From CAZCVI01 sp964502145 (lineage in GTDB: Bacteria > Acidobacteriota > Aminicenantia > UBA2199): a stretch of DNA of 64,000 nt. Below the pieces are notes generated by a model. That model ran no database searches and had not been told where the DNA came from. It saw only the letters and a program-made list of their open reading frames with translations. The stretch spans positions 25,115 to 89,114 of the forward strand of contig CAZCVI010000024.1 of the NCBI GenBank assembly GCA_964502145.1, in the 5' to 3' direction. Shown one piece after another: positions 57,787 through 64,000 of this stretch; the first letter of the stretch is position 1; each line of letters opens with the position of its first letter. The position numbers and the translations under genes were made by a program.

Positions 57787-59952
57787 GTGGATCAAGTCAA
57801 GCTTAAGGTTAAGATTCAAAAGAAGATATTTTTTTCAGAGGAAAGCGGGTTTGCGGTGTGCAAGGTGGTGGTGCATGAGCAAAAGGAGCCATTGACCATT
57901 GTCGGTAGTCTGGTGGACGTGAGCGAGGGTGATTTCCTGGAGGTGACCGGGGAGTATGTAGACCACCCGCAATTCGGCAGACAATTAAAAGTAACCACGT
58001 TCAAAGGAATCATGCCCGAAGATAAAGATGGTATGATCAAATATTTGTCCTCGGGTCGATTCAAGGGCCTGGGCCGGAAAACAGCCAAAAAGATCGTGGC
58101 CCATTTCGATAAAACGACATTTGACATCTTGGAAAATTCACCGCAACGACTGAAAGAAATAAAAGGGGTCACAGCCAACGTGGTGGAAGAGATTGAAAAA
58201 AATTTCGCGGGTAACCGGATTATCCGTGAACTAACAGTGAAACTGGCGCCTTATGGCATTGGTAACGAAACAATTTTCAAAATATTTAAGACATTTGCCG
58301 AAGAATCCTTCCAGGTGTTGGAACAAAACCCCTATCTGTTGATTGACACGGTGCGCGGGGTGGGGTTTAAGATTGCCGATACTATTGCCCGGGGCTTTGG
58401 TATTGCAACCAATGATATCTTTCGCATTAAAGCGGGTATCGACTTCCTGATGTCTTTTACGGAACAAAAAAACGGCGATCTCTACATGGAAGAAGTAGAA
58501 CTGACGCGCCGATGTACCCAATTGCTGGATGTTGGGGACACGGAAGTAGCGGCAGGTTTTGCGGAGCTGGTGGCGGAGAACCGGCTGGTGAAAGAAGAGT
58601 TACCGGGTTCGGTCCGGGTCTTTATGAGTGCGAAGAATCACGCGATTGAAAAGATGATCGCAGCACAATTATTTAATTTGGCCACGGATAACTCCCCGTT
58701 GGCAGCGGTGAAGGTAGATTTTAATTATTTAGCCAAGCAAATGGCGGTGCAGTTAACCGAAGAGCAGCAGAAGGCAGTTTATATGGCAGTGAACAACCGT
58801 ATCACCATTATCACGGGGGGACCGGGCACGGGTAAAACAACGATTATCCGTGCGATTATTGAATCGTTGGACCGGGAGGGCAAGAGTGTCCTGATTGCCG
58901 CGCCCACGGGTCGGGCAGCCAAACGGGTGGAGGAAGCGACGTTGTACCATGCATCAACGATTCATCGGATGTTAAAGATCAACCCGGAAAATCGCCGTTT
59001 TGTTCACAACGACCAGGACCCACTTAAAGCAGATGCGATTATAGTGGACGAATTCTCCATGGTGGATTTTTTTCTTTTTTATTCGCTACTCAAGGCAGTC
59101 TCGCCGCATTCCCGGCTGATTATTATCGGTGATAAGGACCAATTGCCCTCGGTAGGACCGGGAAACGTATTGCGGGATATTATCCACTGCCATTATTTCG
59201 ATATTATTTATTTGAGTCGCAATTTCCGCCAGGAAGAGAACAGTCTGATCATTGAAAATGCCTATCGTATTAACAGTGGGGAAGACCTTATTTACAAACC
59301 CTATGCGGATGATCTGGATTTTGTATTTATCAATGTGACCTCTGAACGACAAGCAATGGAAAAGGTGTTGCGGATCATCGAGTATTATAAAAACGATTTT
59401 AATTTTAATTCCCCGGATTTTCAGGTCTTGGTGCCAATGTATAGGGGCGACGCGGGTATTGATAATATCAACTTGCAAATCCAAGAGCGCTTCAATCCGG
59501 GAGCAATGTATGTCCGCAAGGAGCATTTGACTTTAAAACAATGGGACAAGGTGATGCAGTTGAAGAACAACTATGAAAAAGAGATATTCAACGGGGAGCA
59601 AGGCATTGTGGCGGATTATAACAGTGATAAGAAAACCGTGCGGGTAGGTTTTGACAGCAGTTTTGTCGAGTATAGCCACGAGGAACTGGACGAGCTGACT
59701 CTTTCCTATGCAGTATCCGTGCATAAAGCGCAGGGTTCCGAGTACGATGTATTGTTGTTGGTGTTGTTGCCCTCGCATGCCATCATGTTGAACCGGGAGT
59801 TGTTTTATACAGCAGTGACGCGGGCGCGGCGCAAAATATTCCTGATTTCGGACCGCGAAACCGTGCGGCGAGCCATTTTTAATGCCTCGCCCTCGCAACG
59901 TAAAACATTGCTAACAAGACGATTGGAAGAAGTTTTCGAACCCAAGGGATAA
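57787..59952 (+). CDS. recD2: RecD2-type ATP-dependent DNA helicase
   Basis: A 721-residue SF1 5'-3' helicase not associated with RecBC, involved in DNA repair and fork processing. An N-terminal OB-like domain (GFAVCKVVVHEQ, EVTGEYVDHPQFGRQLKV) is followed by helix-hairpin-helix segments with FKGLGRKTAKKIV and GVGFKIADTIARGFG, as in RecD2/TraA. The helicase motor has Walker A GGPGTGKTT, Walker B AIIVDEFSMVD, motif III GDKDQLPSVGPG and the C-terminal UvrD-like SYAVSVHKAQGSEYD. The start is GTG at 57787, preceded by AGGTGA. It is a single gene. Confidence 0.94.
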   Translation: MDQVKLKVKIQKKIFFSEESGFAVCKVVVHEQKEPLTIVGSLVDVSEGDFLEVTGEYVDHPQFGRQLKVTTFKGIMPEDKDGMIKYLSSGRFKGLGRKTAKKIVAHFDKTTFDILENSPQRLKEIKGVTANVVEEIEKNFAGNRIIRELTVKLAPYGIGNETIFKIFKTFAEESFQVLEQNPYLLIDTVRGVGFKIADTIARGFGIATNDIFRIKAGIDFLMSFTEQKNGDLYMEEVELTRRCTQLLDVGDTEVAAGFAELVAENRLVKEELPGSVRVFMSAKNHAIEKMIAAQLFNLATDNSPLAAVKVDFNYLAKQMAVQLTEEQQKAVYMAVNNRITIITGGPGTGKTTIIRAIIESLDREGKSVLIAAPTGRAAKRVEEATLYHASTIHRMLKINPENRRFVHNDQDPLKADAIIVDEFSMVDFFLFYSLLKAVSPHSRLIIIGDKDQLPSVGPGNVLRDIIHCHYFDIIYLSRNFRQEENSLIIENAYRINSGEDLIYKPYADDLDFVFINVTSERQAMEKVLRIIEYYKNDFNFNSPDFQVLVPMYRGDAGIDNINLQIQERFNPGAMYVRKEHLTLKQWDKVMQLKNNYEKEIFNGEQGIVADYNSDKKTVRVGFDSSFVEYSHEELDELTLSYAVSVHKAQGSEYDVLLLVLLPSHAIMLNRELFYTAVTRARRKIFLISDRETVRRAIFNASPSQRKTLLTRRLEEVFEPKG

Positions 59953-60180
59953 ATAGCAAGACGCCCACAATTGGCACGAATTAAAATGAATTAAAAGGTG
60001 TCCCCTTTTTATAACCGAGTGTCCTTTTGATAGGACATTTTCACCCTTTGGCTGGATTACTGACTTGGCAAGGGTCTTGCTGATAATCAGTGCTCAGAGT
60101 TATCTCTGCTGCAAAAAATGTGGGTTTTACAAGAAACACCTCCTTAGTTTAAATGGTTAACAATGGCTGCAAAGTCCATT

Positions 60181-60210
60181 GGGCCTGCCTGGCTCTCCCT
60201 GGGCAGGCCC
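60181..60210. terminator. Hairpin in the recD2 downstream region
   Basis: GGGCCTGCC (60181-60189) pairs with GGCAGGCCC (60202-60210) around a 12-nt loop, followed by a moderately T-rich stretch. It lies in the 297-bp gap between convergent genes; the rest of the gap shows nothing else I can name. Confidence 0.5.
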
Positions 60211-60249
60211 GATGGCGTTGTTTTCAATTTCCCCGCAAGTTAAACACCC

Positions 60250-60711
60250 TCAAAAAATTTCCACTTGACCTTCATACAATAAATTCTTTCTTAAAAAAAT
60301 GGCGTACCGATGTAACCCGGGTTTTAATTCGCCGATACTGTCAAAAAAAATAATGTACTCGTAATACTTCCCCGATTCCCCAAACTCAAAGGAGCGCTCG
60401 GCAGCCTTGACTATTTTTTTTTCCAGCGGGAGAGTCTCTTTTCCTTCTGGCATGGCGGCGCTGTAAAATACGACGGATACGGTTCCTTCATCCTCTATCT
60501 CCTTGATCTCTAAATAAAAATCAAAGGGGGTTTCGATGCGGTTCTTGTTAAAGCGCGTTTTTTTGGCTTTTCCATCTACATTTTTAACTTCCTTGAGAAA
60601 CTCCATCTTGGCCACATAGGGATGACTGATTTCGGGCAATTGCGCTACTCTCACACCACAACCCGTACTTAATAAAACCAGAACAGCCACCCAAACCGAT
60701 AAGCCAAGCAC
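60250..60711 (-). CDS. Putative small lipoprotein in the LptD-like cluster
   Basis: 153 residues starting with GTG at 60711: a hydrophobic segment MLGLSVWVAVLVLLSTGC with lipobox LSTGC, then an Ig-like beta-rich body (KMEFLKEV, TPFDFYLEIKEI, EGTVSVVFYSA) ending in GLHRYAIFLRKNLLYEGQVEIF. I do not recognise the family. It is the last gene of a four-gene minus-strand cluster and begins 8 bp after the LptD-like gene, so a role in the same envelope process is likely but not shown. The ribosome site is poor. Confidence 0.55.
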   Translation of the reverse strand: MLGLSVWVAVLVLLSTGCGVRVAQLPEISHPYVAKMEFLKEVKNVDGKAKKTRFNKNRIETPFDFYLEIKEIEDEGTVSVVFYSAAMPEGKETLPLEKKIVKAAERSFEFGESGKYYEYIIFFDSIGELKPGLHRYAIFLRKNLLYEGQVEIF

Positions 60712-60719
60712 AAGACGGG

Positions 60720-62573
60720 TTACTGGGTGAGAAATTTTATGAAAAATCGTTTTAATGCCAATGAGTAACCTCCTTGTAGTTTAATTTTCTTTTTAAAGGT
60801 TTTTTCCAGGAAAATTTCAATGGTTTGAAACTTTCGTTCCTGGTTATAATACAATACGAAAGAAGAAAAGCTTAAATCATAGGGGAGTGACCATTTCCCG
60901 GTTAGAGAGATGTTTTCCATAACCAAGTTGTTGTTGTAATAGAAGCGGAGTAAAAATGCATATTTATTGGTGAGATTGTCTTCTAATTGGAAGTTCAGAT
61001 TAAGGTTCTGCCGATTATTACCCTCCACCCAGAAGTCAGCGGCCCGGTATCGCGAGGTCACGGAATAATCTATGGAAGCGGAAAAATCACCGCTCTGCTT
61101 ACGCAAGGCCACGACATAATTAAAATCGGTAAAACTCTCCTGCCGATTGTCCCATAAATGATTGAGCCCAAAACTGGGCACGAGTCGCAATCCCCAAGGC
61201 AACACGGCACCCACAGAACGGATAGCCATGGTCACACCGGGCGAAACACGGGAGACGGTAGCATTACCAAACGGAAGCGACGAAAACATATAAAAAGACG
61301 ATAAATCAAGCGCGATATTGTCTTCCAAAAACAACACGGGCTTCATTCTGACGGTCACAGCAAAATTCTTGCGCACCGATGCTGCCAACCAATCTTTAGA
61401 AAAATTGTAATTGGAAGAAAGGGAAAAAAGCCGTGCATCAAAACCCAAGCCAGTAGAAAAATCAGAGGTGTCGGACTGGTACATGTCCGCGATAATCTTG
61501 CGTTGCCAACTGACATTAAAATTCCATTTCTTTAACAGGGTAATAGGTGTAGACAGCTTGTAAGAATAGCTCTTTTTCCAATTAAAGGTAAAATCAAATC
61601 GGGGTTCAATAGGTTTAAGTTTTTTAATAGTGACATCGGACCGGAACTCAAAAAAAGCGGGTTGGTTCTCCCGCCCGCTGAATGCTTGGGCCAGGGAGTA
61701 ACGAAAGAACGGGGTATCCAGATTATGCTTAAAGAGGAGGTTAAATGATTTCTCCCCGGAATTGAGCAGGGTAGTAAAGCCCAATAAATCCTTCTGTTTA
61801 GCGGTGGGGAAAAAGCGGTTCTCACCGGAGAAAAGCACGCCCCGTTTAGGACCCTCCAATTTAAACAGGTGCCGTTCATATAATTTGAGATCATAATCGC
61901 CAGCCACAATTTTTTCCCGCAACCGCAAGAAGAAGGCCACGGATAAGCCATCGCTATCGGTGTAGTTGATGTTATTGAAGGAGAGCATGGTTTTTTCAGC
62001 GCGAATACCGCGGTTCACGGTAAAAGAACGGAGTGGCACAGTGGGCATCCCGACCATGTAAGGCACTACGATCTTGGCTTTTATTTTTTGATTTTTATCT
62101 ATATGGAACTCGCGAAACTCGAAAAAGAGGGAGGAACTTTTTAATTCTTCCGGTGCTTTTTTGATAAACTCATGAAAGGATTTTTCCAGGCTACGATCTC
62201 CCGCCATGATCATAGTCTCTTGAAACGTAATACGTAACAGGGTCAAGGGAAAAACCTTAAAAAAGACAGCGTCACATTTTATTGTTTCGCCGTTCTGCTG
62301 GATCGCAATATCCCCGTAAAATACGCCGCTCAGTTGTGGCACGTTCATGTATAGGATATCTGCTTTGATCGATAATTCAGGACTTTTTAAGAGGATATTG
62401 CCGCTCCCGAATATATAGTTGTGATCATCGCTGAAAATGAAATAATCACCGTGGAAGCGGGGTGGTTCGGTAGTAAGACCAGACAGGGTGAGTGCAGAGC
62501 AACACACCCACAGGCCAAAAATAAGGCATTTGTGGATTGAGTTAAGGTAATGAAACTTTATATAATTTTCCAT
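60720..62573 (-). CDS. LptD/OstA-like outer-membrane protein
   Basis: 617 residues: N-terminal hydrophobic segment (about 15-32), then an OstA/LptA-like jellyroll part (FIFSDDHNYIFGSGNILLK, LSIKADILYMNVPQLSGVFYGD, GETIKCDAVFFK), then a long C-terminal domain of alternating strands with many aromatic residues, typical of the LptD beta barrel. It is shorter than E. coli LptD (784) and the cysteines that form the LptD disulfides are not evident, so it is a relative rather than a sure LPS translocon. It overlaps the upstream lipoprotein gene by 32 bp, implying coupled expression. Confidence 0.7.
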   Translation of the reverse strand: MENYIKFHYLNSIHKCLIFGLWVCCSALTLSGLTTEPPRFHGDYFIFSDDHNYIFGSGNILLKSPELSIKADILYMNVPQLSGVFYGDIAIQQNGETIKCDAVFFKVFPLTLLRITFQETMIMAGDRSLEKSFHEFIKKAPEELKSSSLFFEFREFHIDKNQKIKAKIVVPYMVGMPTVPLRSFTVNRGIRAEKTMLSFNNINYTDSDGLSVAFFLRLREKIVAGDYDLKLYERHLFKLEGPKRGVLFSGENRFFPTAKQKDLLGFTTLLNSGEKSFNLLFKHNLDTPFFRYSLAQAFSGRENQPAFFEFRSDVTIKKLKPIEPRFDFTFNWKKSYSYKLSTPITLLKKWNFNVSWQRKIIADMYQSDTSDFSTGLGFDARLFSLSSNYNFSKDWLAASVRKNFAVTVRMKPVLFLEDNIALDLSSFYMFSSLPFGNATVSRVSPGVTMAIRSVGAVLPWGLRLVPSFGLNHLWDNRQESFTDFNYVVALRKQSGDFSASIDYSVTSRYRAADFWVEGNNRQNLNLNFQLEDNLTNKYAFLLRFYYNNNLVMENISLTGKWSLPYDLSFSSFVLYYNQERKFQTIEIFLEKTFKKKIKLQGGYSLALKRFFIKFLTQ

Positions 62574-63267
62574 CCAGGGTAATCAGGTAGACGTAATCGC
62601 TATTATCCACGGCCAATCCGCTAATACCAGCCGCAGGAGAAGCAAAAACATTCAGTACAGCCCCACTGAGAGTAAACAGATACAATGAGTCGGTATTCAT
62701 ATCGGAAATCAACAAACCGCCTTTATATATAGCCATGCCGCCGATATTTATGCCGGGCACGGCAAACAAACGTATAGCATCACCGCGATCCGGATTATAT
62801 TGAAATATCCCAGCGGAACGAACATCGTACACAATCAACAACCCATCGCTGGCAGCCAGGTAACCCGGGTAAAGATCGCGGGTGGAAATGCGGTTGACCG
62901 TGTCCCCGGACAAGGGGTCCACTTTAATCAACACATTTTCTCCCTGTGCATTACATATATATATATGGTCTAAAAAAAATACCAGACCTGTCCCAGGGTC
63001 GCCGTAAAATGAACGGATCGTGGTCCCAGATTCCCGGTCGAACGCGGTGAGGTTGCCATAGGGGTTGATTTTCCAGAATTTCTCCCCGTCATAGGCAATA
63101 TCCCCTTTTCCTTTAAACAGTGTGTCCAGAACGCGGATTACTTTGACCACATCCTTTGATGCATTGGGGTCCAAGGGATTGTCAAAAACAATATCCTTGC
63201 AACTAAAGGTTAAAATAAGGATGCTTGCCAAAAGGAAGGCCAGGAAAGGTCGGGGTGTAAAACGCAT
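62542..63267 (-). CDS. Lipoprotein with NHL/SMP30-like beta-propeller
   Basis: 241 residues from the ATG at 63267: signal with lipobox ILTFSC, followed by DNPLDPNA, a start often seen in secreted propeller proteins. Six or so blades of the style KFWKINPYGNLTAFDRESG, HIYICNAQGENVLIKVDPLSG, GGLLISDMNTDSLYLFTLSG and DYVYLITLDGKLYKVSL follow. No enzymatic residues are clear; protein-interaction scaffolding is the likely general role. It lies 7 bp after the membrane protein gene upstream and overlaps the LptD-like gene by 32 bp. Confidence 0.65.
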   Translation of the reverse strand: MRFTPRPFLAFLLASILILTFSCKDIVFDNPLDPNASKDVVKVIRVLDTLFKGKGDIAYDGEKFWKINPYGNLTAFDRESGTTIRSFYGDPGTGLVFFLDHIYICNAQGENVLIKVDPLSGDTVNRISTRDLYPGYLAASDGLLIVYDVRSAGIFQYNPDRGDAIRLFAVPGINIGGMAIYKGGLLISDMNTDSLYLFTLSGAVLNVFASPAAGISGLAVDNSDYVYLITLDGKLYKVSLP

Positions 63268-63274
63268 ATCAGAA

Positions 63275-63745
63275 TCAGAAGGAATAATAGAAGCCAATAT
63301 CAATCTTGTTTTTGCCCACATCGCTTTTTACTCCGGCCTGTCCTGATTTAAAAAATTTCAAGTCCAAGATATGCATGAACCAGACGGTAAACAAACCTAC
63401 CAAGCAGAGGTTCCTGTTTTTGAAACTTTTTTCTGCTTGGTGACGCCATAGGACGATCTCCTCTACATTGGTGGAATTCTGATATTTTTGGTACCACTGG
63501 TTACCTTGATGATTGTACGCAAAAGAACCCGCTATCGCGCCAAGAAAAGAACCCAGTAATAACGCTCCTTTAAAATATTTCCCAGCTTTTAACTGCGGTA
63601 CCCCAGGAATAAATTTAATGATGGATACGGCCCGATCCGTGGTTTTTTTTTCTGTAGCACCGGAATTGCCCCCCGGGTCTTCTCCCCAAAAAGGCATGGC
63701 CAGTGCCAAGCATAAAATAAAAATTATCGGAATCGATTTTTGCAT
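63275..63745 (-). CDS. DUF5683-like small exported/membrane protein
   Basis: 156 residues: N-terminal signal or anchor (IPIIFILCLALAMPFWG), a segment IKFIPGVPQLKAGKYFKGALLLGSFLGAIAG with the 'PG..Q...G...KG' pattern of DUF5683-type membrane proteins, a WYQKYQNST stretch, and a second helix pair near LCLVGLFTVWFMHILDLKF. It is the first gene of the four-gene cluster 60250-63745. A promoter (TTGCAA, 17 bp, TATTAT at 63757-63752) puts the transcript start close to the ATG, so the mRNA may be leaderless. Confidence 0.6.
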   Translation of the reverse strand: MQKSIPIIFILCLALAMPFWGEDPGGNSGATEKKTTDRAVSIIKFIPGVPQLKAGKYFKGALLLGSFLGAIAGSFAYNHQGNQWYQKYQNSTNVEEIVLWRHQAEKSFKNRNLCLVGLFTVWFMHILDLKFFKSGQAGVKSDVGKNKIDIGFYYSF

Positions 63746-63751
63746 AGTATA

Positions 63752-63780
63752 ATAATAGTATTTTTTCGACAGCTTTGCAA
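63752..63780 (-). promoter_or_regulatory. Putative promoter of the LptD-like cluster
   Basis: On the minus strand TTGCAA (63780-63775), 17-bp spacer, TATTAT (63757-63752), 7 bp before the ATG at 63745. The 255 bp from here to the window end hold no other supported feature; an ATG at 63989 on the plus strand may start a gene that continues outside. Confidence 0.55.
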
Positions 63781-64000
63781 GGGGGGGACTTATTCAGTTT
63801 TTTGGACGGCACCTTCCATTACCGCATTAAAAAAATATCTCTCCTCAAAACCATAACCACTTCGTGTCCACTCCCATTTATTCCTTCAAATTTTAAGGTT
63901 AAAATAATGCATGGCTGAAAACCTTTTGCTATTAACCGTTTCGGAGGGGGGCTAGTTTTTTAGGTTAAAATGTGTTATATTATTCTTTATGAATAATAAG

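Noticed and set aside
1..64000. tRNA or rRNA genes
   Set aside because: No T-loop/acceptor pattern or rRNA-like conserved block was found by eye on either strand; a covariance-model scan was not possible.

Overview
This 64 kb window reads as part of a metagenome-assembled genome from a diderm (Gram-negative type) bacterium of an uncultivated lineage. Diderm signs are an LptD/OstA-like outer-membrane protein, a phosphate-selective-porin-like barrel, lipoproteins with lipoboxes and a small outer-membrane barrel. A 100-N scaffold gap lies at 34470-34569. The mix of octaheme cytochrome, Cys-type formate dehydrogenase, succinate dehydrogenase, AbiE, a giant NRPS and very frequent short palindromic repeats is compatible with Candidatus Aminicenantes or a relative near Acidobacteriota. 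That placement is an inference; no rRNA or tRNA gene was seen.

Layout. 1-4749: end of an alkaline-phosphatase-superfamily protein, then a propeller lipoprotein, murB and a second AP-superfamily enzyme in one run. 4973-9048: cold-shock protein, YjbQ, ferritin, rubrerythrin-like protein, EamA transporter and TrxC. 9178-12449: octaheme HAO-like cytochrome and an unknown ACT-like protein. 12681-19000: HU, a porin, and an operon for a three-subunit NAD(P)-linked formate dehydrogenase. 19335-22839: a small mobile/defence-like block (AAA-ATPase/PD-(D/E)XK protein plus AbiEi/AbiEii). 23307-28310: small membrane protein, diguanylate cyclase, sdhCDAB. 28598-34242: Thr/Ala-rich unknown, ygeW-ygeY pair, secreted subtilase. 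34264-35087: repeats, a 22-bp GATC-rich tandem array and the gap. 35082-45452: a 3456-aa NRPS. 46872-52980: a two-gene GHKL-ATPase/transglutaminase system and a convergent MltD-like lytic transglycosylase. 53282-57023: dnaG-rpoD. 57100-63745: small barrel, recD2, and an envelope cluster around an LptD-like protein.

Three things stand out. First, a 4-bp-overlapping pair at 46872-51331 joins a canonical HSP90/GHKL ATPase domain, two membrane segments and a transglutaminase-like domain with an intact Cys/His/Asp triad in one protein. Its partner is a second GHKL-like protein whose N box has lost the Asn and Asp; I know of no described system with this layout. Second, the NRPS has two interrupted adenylation domains: an NRPS-type methyltransferase between A2 and A3, and a PRMT-like methyltransferase between A8 and A9. 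Both adenylation domains read as tyrosine-type, and the stop codon lies inside a repeat element. Third, about ten copies of a 140-190 bp intergenic palindromic element share terminal inverted repeats, with arms built from degenerate 9-nt units in two sequence dialects. A similar 9-nt repeat lies inside the rpoD coding sequence.
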